Positions 44,898-57,479 of a stretch of DNA of 64,000 bases are shown one piece after another; within the stretch, counting starts at the first letter, position 1; the number at the start of each line of letters is the position of its first letter. Below the pieces are notes generated by a model. That model saw only the letters and a list, made by a program, of their open reading frames with translations. It searched no databases and was not told where the DNA came from. Made by a program: the position numbers and the translations under genes. This DNA comes from Cricetomys ansorgei (lineage: Eukaryota > Chordata > Mammalia > Rodentia > Nesomyidae). The stretch lies in contig JAMJFZ010000597.1 of NCBI GenBank assembly GCA_026225945.1, forward strand, positions 5,302,001 to 5,366,000. The letters are read 5' to 3'.

Positions 44898-45126
44898 CAG
44901 CAATTCTCAACCTGTGGGTCAAAACCCCTTTGAAGTTCTAACAACCTTTCACAGGGGTCACCTAAGACCATCTGTATATCAGATATTTACATTACCATTC
45001 ATAACACTATCAAAATTACACTTAGGAAGTAGTAATGAAAATAATATATGGTTGGGGGGTCACCACAACATGATTATATTAAACTATATTAAAGGGTGAC
45101 AGCATTAGGAAGGTTGAGAACCACTG
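44898..45126 (+). mobile_element. URR1-like hAT DNA transposon
   Basis: Ends CAGCAATTCTCAACCTGTGG and AGGTTGAGAACCACTG, with the body AGACCATCTGTATATCAGAT shared with the other copies. No clear target duplication. Confidence 0.9.
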
Positions 45127-46239
45127 GTCTCATCCAATGTCCACAGGCTTCACCTGTAAATATCTTGAGGGACCTGGAAGGTCCCAGAATGCAGTTAGGC
45201 CCCTATGCCCTCAAGAAGTTGGACAGACAGGGTAAAACCCTTGCCACCCCACTCCAGACATCTTGCAGGGTCTCCACTAGCTATTGAAGAGGGAGAACCA
45301 CCATGTTAAGTGTGTGCTTATTAGAAAAGTGAACTCCTTCATGTCTTACTAACATTCCTGCTTACCAGATTGTAGTCTAGAACCAAAACACAATGCAGAT
45401 TTGTTTCTTAATAAATTACCAAAAAAAAGGTCTTACTTCCTACACACTCTTCATCACTGCAATCAGTACCAGAATAGCCTCTTTAAACCCTGTTGCTGAC
45501 TATCACAATGTAGTCAGTCTGATGGCATTTCTCAGTCTGATGGCATTCCTCATCTGATTCACCTTTCTGTCTACTTTGAGCATTGCTGTCTTCCCCTTCT
45601 GTGTCCCACCATCCCATTCTTATGGCTAAGACGCTGTTCTTCCCAACAGTGACTTCTTCTTATGCTTCTCCTGTTATCCTCCTCTATATGGTCATTAAGC
45701 ATTGCTGATCCCAGGGTCCCATCTAAGTCTCTCTCCTTTCCCTCAACTCTCTTCAGACCTAGTCCATCCCATTCATACAAACCTTCAATGACTGTTGGTC
45801 ACGTGCATGTGAACCCTGCCAAGTCTCTCTTCTAAGCTGCATACACCCTGAAAACAGCTGACACCCTTCTTTACACAGCACAAAAGCATCTCAGAACCCA
45901 AACGGACAAGCAAGCTCATGAATTCCTCCTTCTCCCCTCTTCCCCAAGTCTGGTACTTTTCAGAGTCTCCCACCTCAACAAATGGCCAACATTCATGCAA
46001 AAGCCCCTGAAAGCTCCCTCCCCTTTGTTCCTTATGCCATTATGACCAAATCACGTTGGCTGTAACTACCAATTACATATATCACAAGCCATCCACATTT
46101 CACCAGGTCTGCTACCCTGACTCTCCCTTGTCTCCCATCTAGAGGATCAGTTGATAACAACTTTGCCTATTGGCTCCTGGGAAACAGAGATGAATCTGAG
46201 TTTGTTCAAAACAATAGCATCAGAACCTATCACCGTGCT
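45127..46239. other. mostly unassigned
   Basis: A short tandem duplication (CAGTCTGATGGCATT twice) lies at about 45513-45550. No repeat family was assigned. Confidence 0.45.
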
Positions 46240-46620
46240 GAATAAATATCTAACAAATTAATAAATAATATTTTACTTTAACTACGTTATCTGTCAGTGT
46301 GGGAGAACAACAGACTGTGCATATCTGTGAAAACTACAACTAGAATCTTTTGCTTTCTTTTCCTCAACCAATTTGGATAATAATCGTCCCCAGAACACTT
46401 AAAATATATAAAATAAAATTTTCATTAGTCTCAGGTGATAGGATTACATATGTAGGAAACTACCTGCCAGTTTATTATAATTAATAAGGTAGTTTGACAA
46501 AATTTTGGATGTGTGATTAATAAACAAAAAATAATAATTAAACTACACAAGTTATTCGAAACACAATGAATAAATTACGCTTATCCTAGCAAAATATACA
46601 TGGCGCTCACAAGCTCTCAG
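46240..46620. promoter_or_regulatory. candidate conserved AT-rich non-coding block
   Basis: Dense homeodomain-type cores occur here (TTTATTATAATTAATAAGGT, GATTAATAAAC, ATAATAATTAAAC), with no recognised repeat. It could be an enhancer or merely AT-rich DNA. Confidence 0.22.
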
Positions 46621-47539
46621 AGCTAAGCAGGAGTGGCCACAGCTGTCTGTCTCCTGTCCAATGATAGCCCAGGTCTCCAGTGAACATAGAGCTTACTTCC
46701 TACGGAACATTATCTTCCTCACTGGCCTCTCACACAGAGACTGGGGGTCTTGGTAAGTCCGTGGAGGCGGATAACATCAAAAGGTGTGAGGAGCTGTGAG
46801 TGGTTCTAACCCCTCCCAGGGTCAAGGCCCACGATGCCTTCCTAACTCTCAGATAGTATTATTTTCTTTCGGCCATCTGCATCATCACCAAATAATATAA
46901 ATGTTTGATTTTTTTAAAAAAGCTATTTACTAACAATAACTACAACTAAAAAAACATATAGTGCCTGAAATAGAATTTTCTTGGCCATCTTCCCTTGACC
47001 CAGTTCACTGGTGTACTTCTAACCACTAAAGTGAAATGGCTGAGGCAAACAGATTTGGCATGGGGCTGGCATGCAAATCCACTGGGCACGAAAGGTCAGG
47101 CATCTTGGGTCAGGCATGTTGCATGCTTGTCTGAGAACTTAAGTGCTGAGGTCGTCAGTCAAGATGACACTCTTCACAAAAAAGGGAGCTTCTTCCTGCA
47201 TCGGGCTGCGGCCACATGAAGATTGAGGGTCCAGGTGAGGGGCCTGAGACACATCCAAGTTTGTTAACCCTGTGAATCCAGGCAGTGACCAATTGTCACA
47301 TCCTGAATTCCTCTAGCAAACTCCTTAGCAGCCAGGATTTTAAGGCTGCAGTGGTCCAGGAAACATTCTTGTTGCAAGTATTTTCTCACAGGTTGGGAAA
47401 AGGATATGACTAAGTGGTGTCCACCCTTCCTCATAAAGTCTCAGTGTCTCAGAGTTCAAGTCTATCACGTTCTCCCTGGGGACCCAGAGTTTATTATTAC
47501 TTACAGAGCTGAATAAGGGGTTATAGACAGGAAGATGAG
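46621..47539. other. no recognised feature
   Basis: Unique-looking DNA. Confidence 0.45.
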
Positions 47540-47945
47540 TGACCCTGAAACAGCTATTATAGTTCAGTCAAGAAAGCCACAAGACCACAATGTACATAAG
47601 GTCGAGTAAGAGTCCTTTATGCTCTCAGCAACTGAGAGCAGGCTCTTGACACAAAGAACTCTGGGCACTGAAGCTTGGGGGTACAACATTCATAAAGGCA
47701 AAGCCCATGAAAACCACAATGACATCATTGTCAGGCATAGGTCAAGGGAGACTGGTAGCATTCGTTTTGGTTATACATCAAGCTGATACTTTGGTTATAT
47801 ACCTGGGCCATGGTCAGGGTCATGGAGAGTCCTGGATGTGTTGTTAAGGAGGACATGACTGTTCAGGATATGAGGGGCTGAAAGGCAACTGAGCAGAGAC
47901 AAAATGGAGTCAGGGTAGAATCAGGACAAGGTGGTGTTAGTTACT
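47540..47945 (-). mobile_element. possible ERV LTR, antisense
   Basis: The minus strand has GAGCATAAAGGACTCTTACT after a GAGCCTGCTCTCAGTTGCTG stretch, resembling a polyadenylation-signal and R/U5 junction. Ends and family were not identified. Confidence 0.35.
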
Positions 47946-48567
47946 TCACAGCCATATTGGAAAGTCTGCACCCAGCTTCCCCACAGATGCACACCTTGAG
48001 TCCCTTCCTTATTCCCCAGCATGTACGCTCTACCAGGCCACATATAGAGTGCAGAGTCACATACCTGTGTCTGGGAAAAAATGACTACTCAGGTGAGGGT
48101 CCAGAGGCCCTCCTCCATCTATTCGGGAATGTCAACAGTCAACAAACCCAGCTGTGCAGATCTTTTACTAGCAGGCAGAGCTGGTCTTATGAAGATGGAG
48201 GGTGTTCTGCTTAGAGTACAGAGCTGTATAATTCCTTCCCACATTCTGCAGGAGGCCTTCCTTATGGTGCTCTCTCTACCTCAGCTCTCTTATCAGGGTG
48301 GAGGCCTCAACCAAGCTCTCACTACTATGCCTACTATGGCCATTCCCACACAGAAAGAGACACAAAGCTGGATTGAAGCCCAGAAGGGGAATCTCAGACT
48401 CCAGGCTTTGTAGCCATCTTGGCACATGCCCTCCTCCACCCGACAGCTCTCGTGACTGCTAGGTAAGTGGATTCATTCTTTTTTCTTTACTTTTTTTTTC
48501 TTTTAAAGCAAAGGTTATTGAACATCACATTTTATTGTTACTGGTTCAAACTAACCAGCAGAGATAT

Positions 48568-48924
48568 GTGATTGTCAATGTGACTGGATTTAGAATCGTG
48601 ATGGAAACTCATCTCTGGCTGTGTCGATGAGTGTGCTTCCAGAGAGCTTAAACTGGGGAGGGAAGACCCACTGAACGTGTTGACGCCATCCTATGAGGCC
48701 CAGGACTGAACAGAAAGTAGCAAGTGAGATGGGCATCAGGGCCCCAACCCCCACTTCCTGACTTCAGAGGCAATGTGGCCAGCTGCCTCAGCCTCCTGCC
48801 ACCATGCCTTCCCACCACGATGGACCGTAGCCCTCAAACTGAGCCCAAATGAAATGTTCCCTCCTAGAGTCACTTTTCCTCTGGTACTTTGGTCACAGCA
48901 GCAAGAAAAGTGACTGAGGTAGCA
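48568..48924 (+). mobile_element. ERVL-type LTR
   Basis: It has TGATTGTCAATGTGACTGGA at the left, GGGAAGACCCACTGAACGTG and GTGGCCAGCTGCCTCAGCCT in the middle, and GCAAGAAAAGTGACTGAGGT at the right, as in ERVL-class LTRs of rodents. Confidence 0.7.
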
Positions 48925-49324
48925 TGGGAGGGTGTCAGAGGGGCAGCCATTGGCCTTTCCCCTCAGTCAGTCTCATAGTTTTAGCAATTTTTTTTTTCCA
49001 CTATGGACCTTTCCATACAATCAAGCCGTCCCTTTCTGCAGTAGCCATTTTCCCTCTCAATACCTGATGTACTTTCGGATTTGTTGCTAAATCGTTAATC
49101 TTAATTTGCTATAAATTGGCCAAATAAACGACTGAATTATTAGAGTTGGTTGTCAATGAGATCAAAGAAGGAAAACACTGTGCAAGGGCCCAGGAGGCTC
49201 TGCTTTGGATAAAGTATTTGAGGGTTTGACACATTTATTGGTTCACTTGTTTCCTGCCTTTCAGCATCCTTTCCGTCCCAGAGGCTGGCCCTTCCCATCA
49301 CTTCCTGCAGTGCAGCCAGGCCGA

Positions 49325-49560
49325 TCTTTTGAAATCACGGAACTGGCTCACACACCTTCGTACTAACCCTCCTAGTGCCCTCCAGCAGCCTCCCACCACC
49401 CCTCCCTCAGTGTGAAGTCCAACCTCCAAAGCCCTGCCTGGCCCGGCCCCTCTGAAACCCCTCTCAGCGTGCCCTGGTCCTTGTTCAGTCCCCACCCCAT
49501 TCCACTGTGTCTGTCAATTCAGCTCACTTGGTCACTTGAGCTACCTCCTCTAAATAGCTT
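49325..49560 (+). repeat. L2 LINE fragment
   Basis: CCCTCCAGCAGCCTCCCACC, GTGTGAAGTCCAACCTCCAA and CCATTCCACTGTGTCTG follow the LINE2 order. Confidence 0.6.
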
Positions 49561-49565
49561 CTGTA

Positions 49566-49785
49566 GAGGACTAGAAAGATGGCTCCGTGGTTAGAACACC
49601 TGCTGTTCAATCATGAAGAGTGGAGCTTGGGTCCCAGCACCCATGGGTTTTTGGTTCACAGATACCTGAAACTCCAGCCAAAGAATCTGATGTCCTTTTC
49701 TGTTCTCCACTGACACCTTCACATGTGTGTGCATACATTCACACCAACACACACAGACACATGCATACATAAAAAAAAAAAAAAA
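49566..49785 (+). repeat. B2 SINE
   Basis: Head AGGACTAGAAAGATGGCTCC, GTCCCAGCACCCATGGG and a CA-rich tail ending in A15. Confidence 0.85.
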
Positions 49786-49924
49786 GATCTTGAAAGCCTC
49801 CTGGTCCTTGAACACAGGGTTGCATCCCCCACTGGCCCATGGCTCTATGAGCTTTCCCATCCAAACACCCAAATCACAACAGCAATGCAACGTGACAGAA
49901 CAATAGCTCCAGTAACTGCAGGGT

Positions 49925-50062
49925 GGGTTTCCTTAAACAAATTCCGTTGTCTCTCTGAGGCTTGATGACTTTATCTGTAAAATGGAGCTGTGTGTTTCAC
50001 CTACTTCAACATTGTGACAAGGACTAAGATGGCACGTGGAGAGTACCTAGCATGTCACATGT
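49925..50062 (+). repeat. MIR SINE fragment
   Basis: CTTTATCTGTAAAATGGAGC and GGAGAGTACCTAGCATG are the MIR core and tail. Confidence 0.65.
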
Positions 50063-51129
50063 GACCAATCTGTTTTCATACCTAAGACCTGTAAGGCCGG
50101 GGCTCATTCTATGCTCAGTGCAGAGCCTGGACTGTAGCTATTCAAATTCATGCCTAATAATTCAGGACAAGTCAGTGCATGCGTGTCAAAATCCAGTCAG
50201 AGAATCTACGTGGGCTTCCACGCTCCACATCAGTAGACAGTGGCTCCTCCATTTGGCACCCTTCATTCTGCAACTACCACAGGCCTCCTCAGCTTCTCTC
50301 TGGCTCTACATTAACAGTTTATCTGGTGGGATTCCCTCACACACAGCACCCTTGATCAAATCCTCCATCCAGGCCTGCATCCTCTGTCCTCTTACAAGCT
50401 TCCCTGGGCCCACTGGACCCCTAGCCCCTTCCTGGTCCTTCTCAGACTCCAGTTTAGATAGTATGTCCTGCCCTGCTTCTCCCTTTGTGCCCACACCATC
50501 CCTACCCCTAGTCTGACACAGCCCACCCTCAGCCAGCTTTCCACCTCCCTCTCCTTCCAAAGAATCATTCTTTCTGATAATGTTCTCTCAAAACTTACAT
50601 CTTCACAGTGTTTACCTCCGAGTTCTCAAGTTTCGCCACGCCTCACTTAAGGTATTGACTTTCCAATTCAGGCTAAATTATTCAGCACCTCATTTTCAGC
50701 CCAACTCCCCTTTTCTTCAGGGCCAGTTCTCCAGCCACTATCTCCAAACAGCCTTTAAGTCTAAGGACATGTTTACAGTTCATGCTCTGCCAGACATTAA
50801 AGGGGTGATGGGGTGCACTCAGGGCTGACAGCGGAGCTCACTTGCAATTCTCAGCAGAGGAGTGGGCCCACAGCAGTTTTTCACAGAAAACAAAGACTTG
50901 TGCCTCCACGGCTGACAATCCAGACCTAGGTGGTAGCAGTGTTCTGTTTTAAATGCAGGACTTTTGCTAGAATGAATTTGTTCAATGAACCCTTTCCAAG
51001 GACTCCTGAGGAGCTGCCCAACAGCTGATGGGCACAGCAGGCTCTGAGTCCTGTCCATCTTTCATGGGATGAGGACTGTTACAGGCTTCATGATACTCAG
51101 TTAACTGTTGAAGGAAAAGAAGAGAAGCC
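50063..51129. other. no recognised feature
   Basis: A 154-residue plus frame (50052-50516) is rich in Ser, Pro and Leu from C/T-rich DNA and has no recognised domain. Confidence 0.5.
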
Positions 51130-51445
51130 AGAGGACTTGGGGGTTGGCTCATTTGATAAAGTACTTGCGTGGTGTGAAGACTTGAGCTCTCGACCTCCAC
51201 ATAGAAAGCCAAGGATGGCAGCCTAAGTAATCTCAGTGCTGGAAATGTTGAGACTGGTGAGTCCCCAGGGCTCTGGTCAACCAGCCTAACAGAGTCAATG
51301 AGCCCCAGGTCCCAGTAGGAGACTTGTCTCAAAACACAAAGTGGACAGTGTCCGGTCCAGAATCTGAGGGAAGACATCTAGGCAGACTTCTGGCGTCCAC
51401 ACACATGTGCACACATGACCAACTGCATACACATGAACAGACACA
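51130..51445 (+). repeat. RSINE1/B4-type SINE
   Basis: GGGGGTTGGCTCATTTGATA, GCAGCCTAAGTAATCTCAGT, GAGACTTGTCTCAAAACACA and a TGGCGTCCACACACATG tail. Confidence 0.8.
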
Positions 51446-51894
51446 AGGGAAGAGGCCAGAAACCATCCCTGATGGGTATCTGAGAGAACAAGCAAACAAG
51501 CAGTCTTGGAAGCTTTCCCTCAGCAGCGCTTCGCCCTGGTTTCTACAATTGTGTCTTCCCATCCAGCTGCTTCTCAGCTCCTCCCAACCCCCACATCTGA
51601 CCCACCTTGCAACCCTTCCTCCTCTCAAAACTTGGGCTCTTCCTTCTCCTCTTCCACATTGGCCCTGGGCTCCCAGATGGAGACTCAACCTGCTTAGATC
51701 AAAACACAGGCTCTAAACCAGATAGAACTCAGGGTCATGAGACACATCAAATAGGTGGCATGGTCAGCATGGGGGATGGGGTACACCCCATTGAAAGAAT
51801 GGAGGAGAGATCCCACAGAAGAAGAATCTGGGACATTTGTGGTGTATCTTTGAAGGAAATATTAGTGCCCTCTCCCTCTCTCTCCCACTTTCTG

Positions 51895-52092
51895 GCCACC
51901 ATGAATTGATCAGCTTTGCTCAGCCATGTGTTCCCTGCTATGTGTTCCCCTGATATGCTGCTTCCCACAAGCCCAAAAGCAATGGGAAAAATAAGTATGA
52001 ATCAAACCCACTGAAACATTGAACCAAATAACCTTTCTTCTTACATTGATTGTCTTGGGTATTTTGTTACCATAATAAAAAGCTGACTGAGA
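51895..52092 (+). mobile_element. ERVL-type LTR, 3' half
   Basis: ACCAAATAACCTTTCTTCTT, TTGGGTATTTTGTTACCATA and ATAAAAAGCTGACTGAGATA are the LTR end; a purine tract follows at once. Confidence 0.5.
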
Positions 52093-52220
52093 TAGGGGGA
52101 GGAAGACAGGAGAAGGGAGAAGAGAGGAAAGGAAAGGAGTGGAGAAAAGGAGAAGAGGAGGAGGGGGAGAAGAAAGGGGACATGGGGTGGGGTGAAATAG
52201 AAGATGGGAGGGAGAGGGAG
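52093..52220 (+). repeat. homopurine tract
   Basis: GGGGGAGGAAG, GGAGAAGAGG and GGGAGGGAGAGGG units over about 125 bases. Confidence 0.9.
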
Positions 52221-52586
52221 AAGACATCTGTAACTGTATTTTCAGTACATCTATCCCTCTGACCCTCATGGACCTTCAGCAGATAGGTGTTTTTACCGCC
52301 CACAATGCTGACTCCCGTATACCTTAAGTCCCTACCCTCAAATTCTTCATGAGCATCCTGAAGAAATCATTCATCTGAGAGCACAAGGCAAAATGGCTAA
52401 CAGTGCTAAGCTCCAGAAGCTCTGGATGACAGCATTCCATGTTACCACATTCACCAGTGTCACCGAGCAGCTCAGCAAGGCTCAAAGATGTGCACACACT
52501 CTGCTCCTGAGGAGACAGATGCTCACCGCGCTTGGGTACCTGTACCTAGAAAGGAACAGAGCTGCCAGAAGGAATCAGTGGGATTG

Positions 52587-52713
52587 AGGCTGCAGAGATG
52601 GCTTAGTAGTTAGTTAGTAGTTAATAGTCAAAGCCAGAGGATCCAACACTCATCCTCTTCTAGCCTCCACAAGCACCCTCAGACACATAGAAATAAAAAT
52701 AATTTTTAAAAAA
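52587..52713 (+). repeat. B2 SINE, internally deleted
   Basis: GAGGCTGCAGAGATGGCTTA, then AGGATCCAACACTCATCCTC and an A-rich tail. A B2 middle segment is missing, and TAGTTAGTTAG is locally duplicated. Confidence 0.8.
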
Positions 52714-52760
52714 ATCAGTGGGGCTGACTGCAGAGCTCACACTCCTCCTCGTCTCCATAT

Positions 52761-52787
52761 CCTCTCTCTCTCTCTCTCTCTCTCTCT
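52761..52787 (+). repeat. (CT)n microsatellite
   Basis: About 13 CT units. Confidence 0.95.
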
Positions 52788-54029
52788 AATGTGAAAGATG
52801 TATGTCTGCCCACTCAAGAACCAAGAAGAGACTGGTGGGTTCACATCCACAGTCGTTCCAAGCCAACAGATCACATGAGGTTGTGCTTTGGCAACCCTGC
52901 CAGTTAGCAACCCTAAGGCGCATGTGACATTTTCTTACTTTCTCAAGCTAATCAGGCACTGAGCCCAATTTTGTGTTTCCTAGTCACTTTGCTCATTCCA
53001 AACGACCCTCCTGCTGGCCTGGCCCTTAGAGAAGCACTCAAGAGTGAAACATTACGTAAAACCAAGCACCTGTAGCCAAAGAGTTCCCAGAAAGCTGGGA
53101 GAAATGTGAGGATACACTTCTACAGGTGCCCACAGATTACATCCATACTCCCGGTAACTAACCCTGGAATGAATTAGACCATATATCTTAATCTTCAGAA
53201 GAACTCTGCGCAGAAGACATACTACTGAAGCTCATGCCACACAAGATGTGAAGAGTCGAAGCAACTTGCAGCAATTAAGTACTGAGGCAGGGCAGACTCA
53301 TCCAAAATGTATCTAGAGACTGGCTATTGGCACCTGTACAATGAGGTTCCCCCCAACTAATGCAAACCATGTGATCAGAACAAACTAGATTCCGGGAATG
53401 GGAGGAGAAATCGATGAGTACATGCAGGACCACCAAGAGCACAGAACCCAGAGCACAGTGTAGAGTTATGGCTGCAAACATTCAACATTAAGAAAATGCG
53501 TTGGGCATCAAGAGTCATGCACAGTGTTCTGTGTATGTGGAATGTGAATACATGGCTGTTGGGGTAAGTGAAGGCCAGGGGGAAGGTAGAGAGAAATGAG
53601 GGCAGAACACAGGGAGGGCTCAGCTTTTGGGGACCTCCTATCAAAACTTACGTTCCCAGGGAAAACGAGGGGACAACAAAGGAGTCAAGGTGCAGGAAGA
53701 AATGGAAGGTATTTGTGTTTGGAGAGATATGAGACCCTGTTGCAAAAGAAACAAACACCATCTTAGAGCGTTGATGGGGACTGCGGGACTCAGGGTTTCT
53801 TACAAAGAGGGACACGTATGAGGACACATGAAGTGGAGTTTGTGTCTTTGGAGGAGAGCTAGTCCCAGTAAGAGACTGAGGAAGGATCCTATGAGTGCCT
53901 TTCACTTGGTCAGCTATGTGTGAGCTTCAACAGCCCAATGAACTGACTTGCCCAGGTGCACACTGGGAAACTCTTAAGAGAAGAGAAATTTAGGAGCAAG
54001 ACTCACCACCATCCCAAAGGCAAAGCCAT
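52788..54029. other. mostly unassigned
   Basis: A weak reversed MIR pattern (GAACTGACTTGCCCAGGTGC) lies near 53940. Nothing else was recognised. Confidence 0.4.
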
Positions 54030-54344
54030 GATGGCTAAGTTTGGTTGTCAGCTTTGCCGGGTTAGGCAACTCCTAAGGCATTAATGAGACACACCTTGTG
54101 TCTGTCTGTGAGAGAGAGTCTTTCTAGAGGGAATTAACCCAGGAAGAAAGGCCTACCATCAACTGGGAGGCAAAATCTATGATGTTCCTCCTTCTACTCC
54201 CTGATCCCCGCAGATGTGAACGCCAGCTCACATTTCCATCATCGTGCCTCACCCTGTGATGACAGTTAGCCAGAATAAAGCTTTCCTCCTTTAAGGTGCT
54301 TTCTGTCAGGTACTTTGTCTGAGCAACAGGAAGAATAACCGACA
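54030..54344 (+). mobile_element. ERVL-type LTR
   Basis: ATGGCTAAGTTTGGTTGTCA, ATTAACCCAGGAAGAAAGGC, GCCAGAATAAAGCTTTCCTC and AACAGGAAGAATAACCGACA keep the LTR order. Confidence 0.6.
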
Positions 54345-54999
54345 TGTGTTGATACTCTACAACCTCTGTGGCTTTGCCTCCACTCGTAAGTTCTGGTCTC
54401 ACCTGCTATTTGTCTCTGGACTCCTGACGCCTAACAATGTGCGTGGGATGCAGCGAGTAATGGTTAATGTTTGCTGAACTGCTCCATCCCAAGGGATAAA
54501 TGCTCCTGTGTAGTGCCCTTGACTGAGTGAAATTGATCAATGTCTTTCTCACTTGTGAGCCTGATACGTTTCTCTCAGGACGAAGCACACCAGGAACGCC
54601 ATGTTTCAGCACTCTTGATGGCTCTCTCTAGACACTCTATTGCCAGGGTCCCCTGGGTAATCAGAGCAAATGTGTCTTTACTGCATCTATGTGTCATTTG
54701 GAACATTTCCTCAAGTCCTCGTGGCCTTTCAGAATGAGTCGGTGAGTCACCACTTTCTCTCCAATCCTCTCCCCCGCCCCACCCCACACACTGGGAATCA
54801 AAATGAGAAAAGCTTTGAACTAAGAACCAAGTTATATCTCCATTCTGGTCTTTGTTTTGATATGATTTGACCTTCAACAATCAACTTGACCTCGTTTTTT
54901 GCAAAACGGGAAAGTGTTTCAGTGGTTTTCCAACACCATCCCTGGGTGTTGGAAGGGGGCTCAGAGCCTACACACACCCAGTGTCCTCCACGTGCTTAT
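54345..54999. other. no recognised feature
   Basis: Unique-looking DNA. Confidence 0.45.
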
Positions 55000-55332
55000 T
55001 AGGAAATACCTTCTGGATATGTGGAGAGATTGCACCTCTCGGCCCCTTTATAATTGGGTGGACTGTGTGACAGGTCTTGACTAGTGCACTCTGGTGGGAA
55101 GAACTAATTGTGTCACTTTTAAACTAGAACATCTAATTGTTGACATGATGCTCTTCAGAGTTGTTTCTTGTCCTCTGCCATGGTAACTAGCAATGTTTAA
55201 GATGATATCTGCTCCATCGACTTGGGTCTTAGAGCTGAGCCTGAGCTCATTTCACACAAGTGAAGAAAAGTCTGATTATATTTCTAGATCATTTCTTGTT
55301 GCATATGATCTAGCAAAACCTGACTAATACAT
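55000..55332 (+). mobile_element. possible ancient LTR-like relic
   Basis: The right end GCAAAACCTGACTAATAC resembles the terminal sequence of several old LTR families. The rest is too eroded to assign. Confidence 0.3.
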
Positions 55333-55974
55333 TTCCCCCACCTCCGCCTTATAAATACACACATTGCCCAACATACATCTGCTTTACATATTACACTTCT
55401 TTGTAAGATTCTGTTTAACTAAAGTGTCCAAGGGCTGATTTGAAAGTCCTTCAGTGCCTTTGTTTTCAGAAATCACAAATATACACACATATAGATCTCC
55501 AGCTGTCTTCCCTAGTATCTTTACATAGTCTGACTTCAGTTCCTGGCCACAAGCACCTCTTCATCTGATAGGCACCTCCTGTAGACTTGGCGTTTACGTA
55601 CAATTCTGTGTCCATTTTTGGATATCAGGATGGTGACCTACTTTTTCTTTACCACACTGTCACTTCTCACGGACATCAGAACAGACTTCCTGCCTGTGTT
55701 GACAGGTTCACTCTGACAAAGTCAGGCCTGTTGCAAGCTGTCCCCACATCATCTCTGGCCCCTGAGATAAGAATAAAGTATGTATCCCCACTTGCGAGTT
55801 ATGGCCAATCTGGGTGTTTTAGTCAACTACTTTCCCTTTGAGTTCTATCTATGAAAGTTTTCCACAAGAAACTTACACATGACATATATAAAAGCAATGT
55901 TTCTTTGCTAGATTGGTGATTTCTGGAATCTCTAGGACTAGCTAGATGAAAAGAGTCCTATGGTTGCTCTAGAA

Positions 55975-56193
55975 CAGTGGTTCTCAAACTTCTTAATGCT
56001 GCAATTCTTTAATAACAGTTCCTCATGTTGAGGTGACCCCCCCCAACCATAAAATGATTTTTATTGCTACTTCATAACTGTAATTTTGCTACTGTTATGA
56101 ATTGTAATGTAATATAGATGGTCTTAGGCAACCCCTGTGAAAGAGTCATTCAACTCCCAAAGGGGTCACAACCCATAGGTTGAAAACCACCTG
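55975..56193 (-). mobile_element. URR1-like hAT DNA transposon, inverted
   Basis: The left end is CAGTGGTTCTCAAACTTCTT, then AACCATAAAATGATTTTTAT and GGTCTTAGGCAACCCCTGTG, the reverse order of the 25978 copy. The left flank CTCTAGAA fits the preferred target, while the right end is mutated. Confidence 0.9.
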
Positions 56194-57191
56194 CCATTGA
56201 TGGTTTAGATGAGAAAACCAACTGGAACCTGGGAGATGGGTTAAGTCAGAAGTTGCCTAGCTTTGTTGCCCCTAATAATCTAATAATGCCGCTAAGATCC
56301 TGACTCAGTTGATCTGAGGGGCTGGCTTAGGGACGGAGCTTTTAATAAAGTGACTCTGATGAGGTAGTCACAGATCCACAAATGGATAAGAGTTGGGGCT
56401 GACTTCTGAGCTGTGTTTAACACCAAAATCTGCAGTTAATTCAAGATTCTAGAGTGCACAGGAGAATCAAAACTCTCAGCTAACAGGACTGAGGAAGAAA
56501 GCACTGGCCATTTCTAAACATCCTCCCCTTGGGGGTCAACAGAAGCCTGGCAGGAAAGGGGCTGAGGACTCATCCGGTCAGTAAGCATGCAAGAGGATTA
56601 CAGGAGGGATCTCACTGCACCTTGATGTCCCTCTGGGCATCAGGTGAGATGTTATGCTGAGAGAACCAAGATGAGGTCCTCAGCCAAGTGCTGAGGTAGA
56701 GCCCAGGGTGGGAGTGGGAGTGTGGGGGCTGCAGCAGCAGCTGGATGAGATCTCGGAGTGAATCCTAGACAGCACAGTGGCTCAGACGTGGGGAACCAGG
56801 GTCAGCCAAGGGGACAGGCCAGAGTGATTCCTTCCTGGAGGAAGAAAAGGGAGTTGCTGGTGCTAGATTCAGTGAATACTGGGTTGGGCTTTAATCTAAA
56901 ATAACCAGAAAGAAGAGCTAGCAGATGAGTGAAATCTATCACATAGGGAGAACCAAGAACTGAACCAAGTCAATCTAGCTGTTAAAGGATCGATTTCCAT
57001 GGAGCAGAAGGCAGAGACTAAGTCAAAAATTGGGAACTGGTAGAAACCAGAATGGAGTGGAGGGTAAAACAACATGATTCAGTGTGACAGAGGCTAAAGG
57101 CAATTGGCTGTCTGCAGTTGTGACAATAGTGTCTTGGCTTGTGGCTCCACAGGGTGGATATAGGTTATTGTGGTTTGAAGAAAAATAAGGC
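56194..57191. other. no recognised feature
   Basis: About 1 kb of unique-looking DNA, repeat-free by eye. Confidence 0.45.
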
Positions 57192-57268
57192 AAGTGAGCG
57201 GGAGGCAGGCAGACATCAGGCAGACAGCAGGCAGACAGTGGACAGGCAGCAGGCAGCAGCCAGGCAGG
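57192..57268 (+). repeat. CAGGCAGA/CAGGCAGC irregular tandem repeat
   Basis: Seven to eight short GGCAG-containing units (for example CAGGCAGACAGCAGGCAGAC) occur in a row. Confidence 0.85.
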
Positions 57269-57479
57269 AAGTGATATCTCCCACCAGACCATGGAGAAGA
57301 TGAAGCCTGTGTACCCAAAGCCTCCTTTCACAGCCAGAGCTCAGCTGAGGCCTATTCATCTCACTTGGCAACAAAACAGTGGAGCTGCCTGCTGTCAGGC
57401 AAGGCTCTGTCTGGGGAGTTGGGATAGGTAGTTGGTATCACCTGGGCTGTTCCTGGCTATTCTTAGGTTGTTGTTTGAT

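Noticed and set aside
50052..50516. 154-residue plus-strand frame in the upstream flank
   Set aside because: Its composition follows the C/T-rich DNA, it shows no domain, and no splice or promoter signal is associated.
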